Source of the DNA: an uncultured Bulleidia sp.
GTDB taxonomy: Bacteria > Bacillota_I > Bacilli_A > Erysipelotrichales > Erysipelotrichaceae
Direction of reading: 5' to 3'
Assembly (NCBI GenBank): GCA_934754415.1
Contig: CAKVIS010000011.1
Location: 1 to 43,765, forward strand
DNA length: 43,765 bases
Shown piece after piece: positions 33,199 to 41,063 of this stretch; within the stretch, counting starts at the first letter, position 1, and each line of letters begins with the position of its first letter. The notes beneath the pieces were generated by a model. It saw only the letters and a program-made list of their open reading frames with translations. It had not been told where the DNA came from and made no database searches. Both the position numbers and the translations under genes were made by a program.

Positions 33199-35373
33199 TT
33201 AATTACTGTTTGGGCGCACATTCACAGTGATATTGAAACTGGAATTGTCATCAGCACCGATAGTGAAAGACTGTCCTTCAACAACTGTATATCCACTCAG
33301 ATGTCCCTGTGCAAGCTCTTCACCTGTATAGGTGCCTTCATCAAGAGTTGTTGTGTAGGAAGCACCATCAGAAATAGCTTCACCACTGTCCGCATCCACA
33401 AAGTGTACAGTTACCTGTAACTTCTGAGATGGAGCACTGTAGACTGTGCTTACCTGTGTTTCTCCACTTTCAGAATACTTGGAATCATCACTTCCTGCTC
33501 TGACACCAACGGTATAGTTCATATTGTTGATGAGTGCATCCTTGGAAATGGTATAACTTGTACCACCGATTCTGTCTACCTGTTCTCCATTTAAGGTGAT
33601 GATATAATAACTTGCATTTTCCACAGAGTTCCAGCTGATTGTCCAGGATCCTCCGGAATCCACAGTTGTATTCAGGCCTGAAGGCTGTACAAGCTGTGTT
33701 GTTTTGGCATTGTACTGATAGGTAGTGGTTGTAGGATCACTGTCCTTGTATTTCTTTTCATCACTTGTTTTGGCAGTAATGGAAACAGAATAACTTTCTC
33801 CATCTTTCAGATCAGATACACCGACTGTCATGGAAGTTTCTTTCACAAGACTTGGAGTACCTCCGTTAAAGATAACTTCATAGGAATCGGCATGTTCTAC
33901 CTTATCCCAGGAAATCTTCAGACTTTCTGTAGTCACTTCGAACTGAATATTCTTAACGGAAGACAGCTGTTTGGAATCTTCTTTTTCTTCCTCTTTTGCT
34001 GTATTTTCGTACTGGTTATAGCTGTTGTCTCCAACGCCATACATCTTCCCGTTTTTGGTAATTGCAATCAATGTATTACCCTTAGCCGCAATAAACTGTA
34101 CATTTTTCCAGGAACTGACAGTTGTCTTTACATCATCTGAATCACTGACTACAGTTACTGTACCATCTTTCTTTAGTCCTGCAAGAATACTGTCCCCTGC
34201 AGAAACCATTGTCACATTGGAAAGGGAATTGGTTGCCAATGCAGATCCTCCGTTTAAGGAAATAGAAGACACTGTACCATTCTTATTCACATAGTACACT
34301 GCATTATTGGCAATACTGACACCAGTTACACCTTTCACATCTGTAGGAATGGAGACACCTCCACTGCTTACAAAGGAACCATCTTCCTTAAGACCGATAG
34401 TAATATCATTTCCTGCATACACAGCTTTGATATTCTGCCATTCACTTACCTTGCATGCATTTTCAGAACCTGTACATACGACTGTGCCATCTTTTTTCAC
34501 ACCGGCAATATGACTCTGCCCTACTGCAATATTGGTAATATCTTTAAAATCACTCAGATCAAGATCTTTATCTGTTGTCACCACTGTACCATCACTCTTC
34601 AAGCCACCGGCAAAATCACTGTAGGCAGATACCTGAATAGAATTGTTCAGATTAGTAATGGAAGAAGGTGTTTCTCCTCTTGCCTGAATACTGCTGTCTC
34701 CTATATATAGAGAATACTTATCTGTCAGTACCAGTCTGTTTACATTGGATTTACTCAAAGAACCGGACTTGGAGCCACCTCTTGTCAGTAACAGAACTAC
34801 CGCAAGAATCACTGCTGCAATCAGACAGGAAGCGATAATAATCATATTTGTCTTATTCTTAAGAAGAGGTTTTTTACTGTTTTTAGGAGCAGAGGTACGA
34901 TTAACTTTCTTTGTTGTACCTGTGTTTTCCTGTTCCTCCTCTTCATCATCGTCATAAGTATCTGCAGTCTGTGCCGCATTGGACATACTTGTAAAAGTGC
35001 TGGTATCCATCACTCTTGTAGAACCTCCAACTTCTTCTGCAGCATCATTCTGTGCAGGTAACTGTAAAGTGGAGGACAAAGGCTGTGTGGCATTGATACC
35101 ACCATTCGCAGCAAATGGAATTTCCACACTGGCATCCATTGGTGATTCCTGTGCGGCAGGTGCCACAAAGGACATGGTGTTATCTAAAAGTGCAGCGAGT
35201 TCTACATGGAAGAACTCTGCTAATTTTTTGCTCTGGTCAATACTTGGAATACTGTTCCCGTTTTCCCAATTCATATACTCATTAACAGGAATCTGTAACC
35301 TTGCAGCTATTTCTGTCTGAGGTAATCCTGTACTCTTACGTAATAGAGATAATTTTCCTGGAAGTTTGTTCAT
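33199..35373 (-). CDS. Membrane protein with cytoplasmic XRE-type HTH and extracellular RCC1-like and FN3 domains
   Basis: 724 residues. An XRE-family helix-turn-helix (about 5-60, RKSTGLPQTEIAARLQIP and YMNWENGNSIPSI) is followed by a long low-complexity linker with an acidic patch (DDDEEEEQE, 141-149), a basic stretch and one membrane helix (177-197). Outside the cell are RCC1-like repeats (about 210-460; repeated A/V-G-L-K-x-D-G-T-V units such as GLKSDGTV, GVKKDGTV, GLKKDGTV), two fibronectin type III domains (about 473-560 and 561-648) and a C-terminal beta domain. The layout resembles one-piece signalling proteins or RodZ (HTH, one span, outer domain). No enzymatic motif is seen. It may sense an outer ligand and control genes directly, or organise the envelope. 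GGAGGG precedes the ATG. Confidence 0.82.
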   Translation of the reverse strand: MNKLPGKLSLLRKSTGLPQTEIAARLQIPVNEYMNWENGNSIPSIDQSKKLAEFFHVELAALLDNTMSFVAPAAQESPMDASVEIPFAANGGINATQPLSSTLQLPAQNDAAEEVGGSTRVMDTSTFTSMSNAAQTADTYDDDEEEEQENTGTTKKVNRTSAPKNSKKPLLKNKTNMIIIASCLIAAVILAVVLLLTRGGSKSGSLSKSNVNRLVLTDKYSLYIGDSSIQARGETPSSITNLNNSIQVSAYSDFAGGLKSDGTVVTTDKDLDLSDFKDITNIAVGQSHIAGVKKDGTVVCTGSENACKVSEWQNIKAVYAGNDITIGLKEDGSFVSSGGVSIPTDVKGVTGVSIANNAVYYVNKNGTVSSISLNGGSALATNSLSNVTMVSAGDSILAGLKKDGTVTVVSDSDDVKTTVSSWKNVQFIAAKGNTLIAITKNGKMYGVGDNSYNQYENTAKEEEKEDSKQLSSVKNIQFEVTTESLKISWDKVEHADSYEVIFNGGTPSLVKETSMTVGVSDLKDGESYSVSITAKTSDEKKYKDSDPTTTTYQYNAKTTQLVQPSGLNTTVDSGGSWTISWNSVENASYYIITLNGEQVDRIGGTSYTISKDALINNMNYTVGVRAGSDDSKYSESGETQVSTVYSAPSQKLQVTVHFVDADSGEAISDGASYTTTLDEGTYTGEELAQGHLSGYTVVEGQSFTIGADDNSSFNITVNVRPNSN

Positions 35374-35393
35374 TTTGACCCTCCTGTTTAACT

Positions 35394-35422
35394 ATTTTAT
35401 AAGGAAGAGTCCGCTATTTCAA
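35394..35422 (-). promoter_or_regulatory. Promoter of the XRE-membrane protein operon
   Basis: Minus-strand TTGAAA (35417-35422) and TAAAAT (35394-35399) are 17 bp apart. Confidence 0.65.
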
Positions 35423-35435
35423 CTCAATGCACACC

Positions 35436-35489
35436 TTTGCAGGACTAAAAATTACTTTATTTTCACGTTTTTGTCACAAATCCTGCAAA
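35436..35489. repeat. Spaced inverted repeat upstream of the XRE-membrane protein promoter
   Basis: Nine-base arms TTTGCAGGA (35436-35444) and TCCTGCAAA (35481-35489) are separated by 36 bp. They lie about 14 bp upstream of the -35 box, where a regulator could bind. The gap terminator is a separate hairpin further up. Confidence 0.6.
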
Positions 35490-35539
35490 TACCACATTTC
35501 CATATCTGTGTATATATGTAAGGGGTTTCTCAAAAACAA

Positions 35540-35571
35540 AAATAAAAAGACAGAAGCCTGAGCCTCTGTCT
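35540..35571 (-). terminator. Terminator of gap
   Basis: A 10-bp stem with one G-U pair (35548-35557 with 35562-35571) and a TCAG loop is followed by TTTTTATTTTT. Confidence 0.9.
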
Positions 35572-35587
35572 GATCGACAAATCTTAA

Positions 35588-36604
35588 TTACTTAACGTTA
35601 GCGAAGTATTTGATTGTACGAACCATCTGAGATGTATAGGAGTTTTCGTTATCATACCAGGAAACTACCTGTACTTCATATAGTCCTTCACCGATTTCAG
35701 CTACCATTGTCTGTGTAGCATCAAATAAGGAACCAAATCTCATACCAACGATATCGGAAGATACGATTTCGTCTGTGTTATAACCGAAGGATTCGTTAGC
35801 AGCAGCTTTCATAGCTTCGTTAATGCCTTCTTTTGTAACATTTTCGCCCTTAACAACAGCTGTTAAGATTGTTGTGGATCCTGTAGGAGTTGGAACACGC
35901 TGAGCGGAACCGATCAGTTTACCATTTAATTCAGGAATAACTAAACCGATAGCCTTAGCTGCACCTGTGCTGTTAGGAACGATGTTAACAGCAGCTGCAC
36001 GAGATCTTCTCAGATCACCTTTTCTCTGAGGTCCATCAAGTGTCATCTGGTCACCTGTGTAAGCGTGAATTGTTACCATGATGCCGGACTGGATTGGAGC
36101 ATACTTGTTTAAAGTATTAGCCATTGGAGCCAAGCAGTTTGTTGTACAAGAAGCTGCAGAGATAATGTTATCTTCTGGCTTTAATGTTTCATGGTTAACA
36201 TTATAAACGATTGTTGGAAGGTCGTTTCCAGCTGGAGCGGAAATAACAACTTTCTTAGCACCTGCATTGATATGAGCCTGTGCTTTTGCTTTAGATGTAT
36301 AGAAACCAGAGCATTCTAATACTACATCTACATCTAATTCTCCCCAAGGACAATTATTAGCATCTGGGAATGCATAGATCTTGATTTCTTTTCCATCAAC
36401 TGTGATGGAATCTTCGCCAGCAGAAACTGTGCTAGCCTTTTCATATGTACCCTGAGTTGAGTCATATTTGAGAAGGTGAGCTAACATTTTTGGACTTGTT
36501 AAGTCATTGATAGCGACTACTTCATAACCTTCAGCACCGAACATCTGTCTGAAAGCAAGGCGGCCGATACGGCCAAAACCATTAATTGCAACTTTTACTG
36601 CCAT
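35588..36604 (-). CDS. gap: Glyceraldehyde-3-phosphate dehydrogenase
   Basis: 338 residues. It catalyses the NAD-dependent oxidative phosphorylation step of glycolysis. The Rossmann start VAINGFGRIGRLAFRQ and the active-site SAASCTTNCLAP (Cys153) are clear, as are the conserved S-loop and WYDNENSYTSQMVRT near the end. It is a single-gene unit with a strong promoter and terminator, as expected for a highly expressed central enzyme. AAGGAGG precedes the ATG. The neighbouring glycolytic genes (pgk, tpi) are not in the window. Confidence 0.98.
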   Translation of the reverse strand: MAVKVAINGFGRIGRLAFRQMFGAEGYEVVAINDLTSPKMLAHLLKYDSTQGTYEKASTVSAGEDSITVDGKEIKIYAFPDANNCPWGELDVDVVLECSGFYTSKAKAQAHINAGAKKVVISAPAGNDLPTIVYNVNHETLKPEDNIISAASCTTNCLAPMANTLNKYAPIQSGIMVTIHAYTGDQMTLDGPQRKGDLRRSRAAAVNIVPNSTGAAKAIGLVIPELNGKLIGSAQRVPTPTGSTTILTAVVKGENVTKEGINEAMKAAANESFGYNTDEIVSSDIVGMRFGSLFDATQTMVAEIGEGLYEVQVVSWYDNENSYTSQMVRTIKYFANVK

Positions 36605-36635
36605 TTTTACAAATTCCTCCTTATGTTGCTATTAA

Positions 36636-36664
36636 ATTATAAGTTCATGAGGTTCCATAGTCAA
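36636..36664 (-). promoter_or_regulatory. Promoter of gap
   Basis: Minus-strand TTGACT (36659-36664) and TATAAT (36636-36641) are 17 bp apart, near consensus. Confidence 0.88.
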
Positions 36665-36720
36665 TTGTGAAAACTTTAGTTTACTTTGAATTTCATCACT
36701 TTTACGCTTCTGCAAACGCT

Positions 36721-37635
36721 TTAATAAACTTCATTCTGATTTAGTGGTTTATTGGAAATAGACAGTGCTTCATCTACTGTATGGCATCTTGTCTTAAACA
36801 GTTTTCCAAACAGCTCATAGTCATTGATTCTGACCATTGTACCGATGTACGGTCTGATTTGTGCACGAGGAAATACTACTCTTAAATCCTCAGCAACTGA
36901 CACATGGAAATGTACTCTCGGTCTTTCCTGAAGGCATCCGTTAAGGATCTTACTTAAAGCAACAGAATCCAGATAGACAAGTTCATCTATATACAGATCA
37001 GATCCATTTAATATATATGCCGCATATCCACATATTCTGTCCTGTGCATTGAAGTACGCAATAAACTTACCACCCTGCGATAATATCTGACGTTTATAAT
37101 TAATAAAATATTCCAGATTTCTTGTATAAAACCCATTAAATCTGCGTATATAGGCACTGTATACCTTTAACATATCCAGAGGTTTCACCTCATAGGCTGT
37201 ACCTAATGGCGGAATACGTTTCAGATCCGGTCTTTGAATCATATACGCTGTTCTTTCAAACCCAGTTCTGAATCCAAAAGGTTCATACATCTCCGGTCTG
37301 TCTGTACAGATACATGTCATCAGTTCACTGTGACTGCAGGCATCCACCACAAGATCCATCATGGCATGCATTCTTCCCTGATTTCTGTATTCTGGTAAGG
37401 TAGCCATCCCTGTTAACATACTGATTCTGAGCACTTTTTCATTAAACAGAATATCATGAGGATTTCTGCAGATGGACGAAACAACTCTTCCGTCCTCCAT
37501 ATCCACATAACAGGATCTTGGAGTCCATATATTTTTGAAGTAATGGTCAATATATGCAGGATCTTCTTTAGGAAAACAGGTTTCCCACAAGTCTCTGATT
37601 TCAGCTTTCTGTTCTTCTTTAGCTAATAAGATCAT
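36721..37635 (-). CDS. GNAT-family N-acetyltransferase (Eis-like)
   Basis: 304 residues. The N-terminal GNAT domain holds the acetyl-CoA loop in LTGMATLPEYRNQGRMHAMM (about 75-94; R-x-x-G-R/Q), followed by ICTDRPEMYEPFGF, a pattern seen in Eis-like enzymes with a second GNAT-like half (about 150-300). The substrate is unknown. It is the last gene of the rapZ-yvcK-whiA operon, overlapping the small membrane protein by 4 nt (ATGA). No clear terminator follows before the gap promoter. Confidence 0.8.
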   Translation of the reverse strand: MILLAKEEQKAEIRDLWETCFPKEDPAYIDHYFKNIWTPRSCYVDMEDGRVVSSICRNPHDILFNEKVLRISMLTGMATLPEYRNQGRMHAMMDLVVDACSHSELMTCICTDRPEMYEPFGFRTGFERTAYMIQRPDLKRIPPLGTAYEVKPLDMLKVYSAYIRRFNGFYTRNLEYFINYKRQILSQGGKFIAYFNAQDRICGYAAYILNGSDLYIDELVYLDSVALSKILNGCLQERPRVHFHVSVAEDLRVVFPRAQIRPYIGTMVRINDYELFGKLFKTRCHTVDEALSISNKPLNQNEVY

Positions 37636-37874
37636 TCCTTATATTCCTCCTTTACTTCATATTCCGCATCTATGATATTCTTTTCTTCCTGTTTCTGAAT
37701 CTTTTCTGCCATTTCCTGTGTACCCTTCATCAGATGTCTGGTCCTGAAATAGGAAATAATGGCATATGCCAATAATACAAGTACAGGAATGATAATAAAC
37801 GGCAGAAAGATTGCCACAAATGCCACAATACAGACACAGGCAATGATACCCTTTATAAGTGATGGCACATTCAT
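37632..37874 (-). CDS. Small membrane protein
   Basis: 80 residues. One long or two short hydrophobic segments (about 6-43) and a charged C-terminal tail (about 44-80) likely to form a helix in the cytoplasm. No family is recognised. Both ends overlap neighbours by 4 nt (ATGA with whiA and with the GNAT gene), so it is a genuine operon member. A shadow frame of similar length overlaps it but does not fit the coupling. Confidence 0.7.
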   Translation of the reverse strand: MNVPSLIKGIIACVCIVAFVAIFLPFIIIPVLVLLAYAIISYFRTRHLMKGTQEMAEKIQKQEEKNIIDAEYEVKEEYKE

Positions 37875-38809
37875 ACTTTTCTCCTTTTTTCCGCAAGTTC
37901 ATGCAATCTTACAAAACGATGTTTCATACCGGATTTACTTACGGAAATACCGGTCATTTCTTCATAGGCAACACACAGTTCATTCAAAGAAGCCTCAGGA
38001 TATTGCAGTCTTAGCTTTGCCACATCCTGCAGTTTCTCATCCAGCCTGTCTAATCCGTACGTACTTTGTAATACATGGATATCCTCCAGCTGATTCTTTG
38101 CGGCATTCTGTGTCTTGACTTCATTTGCCACATCACAGTTGTTCAATCTTGTAAGAGAGTTGGTAAAATCTCTGGAAATACGTATATTTTCAAACTTCAA
38201 TACTGCTTCATTAGCCCCTATAATACGTAAAAAGTCTGCAATTTTTTCTGCTGCCTTCACATACACAATCTGTTTTCCACGCCTTTCGATTGTCTTGGCA
38301 TGTATGTCAAATCTTTCTAACAGTTCCTGTAATAATTCTGCCTGTTTATCATTATTGGCAGTGATTTCCAGGTGATAATTTGTTTTCTCAGGTGGATTAA
38401 TCGATCCTCCTGCAAGAAAAGCACCGCAAAGATAGGCTCTTGCCTGAGAATCATTGGACACGATCTTATGTAAAGGTACTTCCAGCAATCCTCTGCTGCT
38501 GTAAAGCCCCAGGTCTGTAAGAATGACAGGGGCTCCTGTCATGATACGGATACCATAAATCAGATTCTTTTTAAGATTCATTCTTCTTTTTACAGACAGA
38601 GAGATTTCTGCATTATACCTGTCTTTGACAAGTCTGCAGACTGTTCTTGCCACTGCTGCATTTTCCACCTGTACCTTAATGGTCATACCTCTGTTAGATA
38701 AAGATAAAGAAGAACACATCTGTATCAAAGCAGACAGTTCCGCACGTCCTTCATTTTTTACCAGCTCTATCTGCGCAGCTTCATTTTTAACATCAGAAGA
38801 AAAAGACAT
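37871..38809 (-). CDS. whiA: DNA-binding protein WhiA
   Basis: 312 residues. An N-terminal degenerate LAGLIDADG-type domain (about 1-200, with RAYLCGAFLAGGSINPPEKTNYHLE) and a C-terminal helix-turn-helix (about 245-305, ASLNELCVAYEEMTGISVSKSGMKHRF). WhiA homologues act in cell division, chromosome segregation and, in actinomycetes, sporulation. The ATG shares one base with the yvcK stop (TAATG), with GGAGG 7 nt ahead. Standard rapZ-yvcK-whiA order. Confidence 0.97.
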   Translation of the reverse strand: MSFSSDVKNEAAQIELVKNEGRAELSALIQMCSSLSLSNRGMTIKVQVENAAVARTVCRLVKDRYNAEISLSVKRRMNLKKNLIYGIRIMTGAPVILTDLGLYSSRGLLEVPLHKIVSNDSQARAYLCGAFLAGGSINPPEKTNYHLEITANNDKQAELLQELLERFDIHAKTIERRGKQIVYVKAAEKIADFLRIIGANEAVLKFENIRISRDFTNSLTRLNNCDVANEVKTQNAAKNQLEDIHVLQSTYGLDRLDEKLQDVAKLRLQYPEASLNELCVAYEEMTGISVSKSGMKHRFVRLHELAEKRRKV

Positions 38810-39762
38810 TACAGATCCTCCAGCAGTTCAGTGACTGCAGTATGAATCTTTTGCGCATCATGTTTAATCTGCCCATTTTCAAAGGTTAACAGTTCTTTGC
38901 GCAATACGGTATATTCATGTTCATCCTGAGATAAAAATACAGGTGTGGATCCCTGTGCCTTATATCTTTCCACATTTTCCAAAGGTAATGCATCACTTGC
39001 CACAAGCACTTCATCCACCATGGCACCATGCTGAATCAAGGCTCTGACATGGTCTTCCACGGAATACCCGTCTGTTTCTCCAGGCTGTGTCATGGCATTA
39101 CAGAAATACACCTTTCTTGCCCTGGTATCCTGTAAGGCATCGGATATCTCTGGGATAATGACATTAGGAAGAATACTTGTATACACTGACCCGATACCAT
39201 AGATAATCAGATCTGCCTCAGTGATAGCTCTGATGGCATCTGGTGTTGCATGTACTTCTTCTTCATAAAACACTCTGGTAATCTTGTTATCCAGATGAGG
39301 AATGTTTTCTTCCCCCTTTACAATGACTCCATCATGCATTCTTGCAAACAGAGTAATTACCTGTGTGGTAGCAGGAATAATCTCTCCTTTGACATTTAAG
39401 ACATCATCCAGCATCTTGACTGCTTCAAAGAAAGATCCGCTCTGATCTGTTAATGCAGTAAGAATCAGATTCCCAAGATTATGCCCGGCCACATCTTTTT
39501 CCTTACCACTTGGATCATCAAATCTGTAATCCATCAATGAAGAAAATAACGTTTCCTGCGAAGCCAGCGCAATCATGACATTACGTATATCTCCCATGGC
39601 AGGAATATTAAACTGTCTGCGTAATCTTCCGGTACTGCCACCGTCATCTGCCACAGTCACAATCGCACTGATATGGGTATTGGGTATATTCTTGATGCCT
39701 CTGCAGATCTGAGCCTGTCCATGCCCTCCGCCGATAACAACAATTCTTTTCTCTTTTAACAT
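38809..39762 (-). CDS. yvcK: Gluconeogenesis factor YvcK/GlmR family protein
   Basis: 317 residues. A CofD-like nucleotide-sugar-binding protein; in Bacillus it binds UDP-GlcNAc and stimulates GlmS. The start RIVVIGGGHGQAQICRGIK and VTVADDGGSTGRLRRQF are diagnostic, with IYGIGSVYTSILPNVI later. The ATG at 39760-39762 lies 9 nt after AAGGA; a start three codons earlier would put that site almost on the codon. It overlaps rapZ by 7 nt. glmS is also in this window, 36 kb away. Confidence 0.95.
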   Translation of the reverse strand: MLKEKRIVVIGGGHGQAQICRGIKNIPNTHISAIVTVADDGGSTGRLRRQFNIPAMGDIRNVMIALASQETLFSSLMDYRFDDPSGKEKDVAGHNLGNLILTALTDQSGSFFEAVKMLDDVLNVKGEIIPATTQVITLFARMHDGVIVKGEENIPHLDNKITRVFYEEEVHATPDAIRAITEADLIIYGIGSVYTSILPNVIIPEISDALQDTRARKVYFCNAMTQPGETDGYSVEDHVRALIQHGAMVDEVLVASDALPLENVERYKAQGSTPVFLSQDEHEYTVLRKELLTFENGQIKHDAQKIHTAVTELLEDL

Positions 39763-40628
39763 GTTATCCATTCCTTTTCATCTCGGTGTTCCTTATAGGA
39801 GTTGTACTTTGTACGATAATGGTCGTACAGGAAATTTGTGATAGTGACCGAACGATGCTGACCACCCGTACAGCCAATGGCTACAGTAAAGTGATTCTTT
39901 CCCTCTTTCTGATACTGTTCAAAAGCATAATCCAGAAAGGACAGAAGACGTCTTACAAATTCTTGTGTCTCTTCCTTTTCCATAACATATGTATACACAC
40001 ATTCATCATTGCCGGAATATGGTCTCAATTCCTTTTCCCAGAAAGGATTAGGTAAAAAACGCACATCAATCATCAGGTCCGCATCTAACGGTACACCATA
40101 TTTATATCCAAAAGACTCAAAAGACACGGAAAAAGACGGAACAGCACTTTTTGCAAAGTACTTTTCCAGTTTCTTCTTAAAGTCTTTTTCATTCAGGAAT
40201 GAAGTATCAATGGTAATAAAATAGCTGTTACTGTTCCTTGTGAACATCTGTCTTTCCACATTGATAGCTTCATCCAGTGTATTGCACTGATTGCTGAGTA
40301 AAAGAGGATGTGTTCTTCTTGTACTCTTGTATCTATGCAGGATGACAGAATCACTTGCGTCCAGGAACAACACCTGAATATCCATATTCCTTCCTTTTAA
40401 TCCTGTTAAAAATGCAGGGAAATCCTCTGCACTGGTACATACACCGATATAGTCATATCTCGGGTCTGAGGAAGTTTCCACCATATCTACAAATGCCGGC
40501 AATAACTGAAACGGGAAGTTTTCAATAATATAATATCCCATATCTTCCAGTACTCTTGCGGCAGTAGATTTACCGGCACCACTCATACCTGAAATCAGTA
40601 TAATTTTTTTCTTTTTCATATTTTCCAT
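39756..40628 (-). CDS. rapZ: RNase adapter RapZ/YvcJ family nucleotide-binding protein
   Basis: 290 residues. A P-loop protein with Walker A GMSGAGKST (about 13-21) and the conserved C-terminal motif IGCTGGQHRSVTITNFL. In enterobacteria RapZ senses glucosamine-6-phosphate and steers sRNA decay; in Bacillus YvcJ binds and hydrolyses GTP and affects competence. The start with GGTGA 7 nt ahead is at 40626-40628. A GTG two codons earlier is less likely; an ATG three codons later is possible. First gene of the five-gene operon down to the GNAT gene. Confidence 0.95.
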   Translation of the reverse strand: MENMKKKKIILISGMSGAGKSTAARVLEDMGYYIIENFPFQLLPAFVDMVETSSDPRYDYIGVCTSAEDFPAFLTGLKGRNMDIQVLFLDASDSVILHRYKSTRRTHPLLLSNQCNTLDEAINVERQMFTRNSNSYFITIDTSFLNEKDFKKKLEKYFAKSAVPSFSVSFESFGYKYGVPLDADLMIDVRFLPNPFWEKELRPYSGNDECVYTYVMEKEETQEFVRRLLSFLDYAFEQYQKEGKNHFTVAIGCTGGQHRSVTITNFLYDHYRTKYNSYKEHRDEKEWITC

Positions 40629-40646
40629 AAGCACGTCACCATCTAC

Positions 40647-40655
40647 ATTCTAGCA
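40647..40655 (-). promoter_or_regulatory. Extended -10 promoter of the rapZ operon
   Basis: Minus-strand TGCTAGAAT, 18 bp before the rapZ ATG. No good -35 box. Confidence 0.5.
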
Positions 40656-40720
40656 CAACAACGGAAACGGGTGTGCCGCAAAATACAAAACATATCCTGC
40701 TCATGCAAAGAGCTCTTTTT

Positions 40721-40757
40721 ACAAAAAGAAAGGACAAGCCTTTGTCAGCTTATCCCT
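40721..40757 (-). terminator. Terminator of the hprK operon
   Basis: A 10-bp stem with two G-U pairs (40730-40739 with 40748-40757) and an 8-nt loop is followed by TCTTTTTGT on the minus strand. Confidence 0.82.
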
Positions 40758-40758
40758 C

Positions 40759-41052
40759 TTAGTTATTTCCATGCAGATCCATGTACTTCCTTCTGTCATC
40801 TGACAGATTATCGCAATAATATCTCACTGTCAGTTCAGGCTTGTACCTGTTTTCTTTTCCAGGATCGTTCAGATAGCAGTCACCTTCCAGCATACATGCC
40901 CTCATGGCATCTACTGCAGCAACAATATCCTCCTTGCTGTCCCCATCCAGTTCTACCAAAGTACCGGCATTGATATCCAGCGCATTCCATCCGCTGGTAT
41001 GAAACTCATTTTTCTTAAAAAGTATAATCGTTTCAAATTCTTCCTTTGTCAT
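40759..41052 (-). CDS. Conserved-looking small protein of unknown function
   Basis: 97 residues, acidic, without signal or membrane segment. It contains a compact alpha/beta-looking core (about 1-60) with DIVAAVDAMRACMLEG in the middle. No family is recognised. GGGAGAGG precedes the ATG, and it lies 11 nt after the Lgt-like/HAD gene, so it is the last gene of the hprK operon, ended by a good terminator. Confidence 0.65.
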   Translation of the reverse strand: MTKEEFETIILFKKNEFHTSGWNALDINAGTLVELDGDSKEDIVAAVDAMRACMLEGDCYLNDPGKENRYKPELTVRYYCDNLSDDRRKYMDLHGNN

Positions 41053-41063
41053 AATCCTCTCCC

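Noticed and set aside
36665..36720. Terminator after the GNAT gene
   Set aside because: No stable hairpin with a T-run was found; only a short direct repeat is present.
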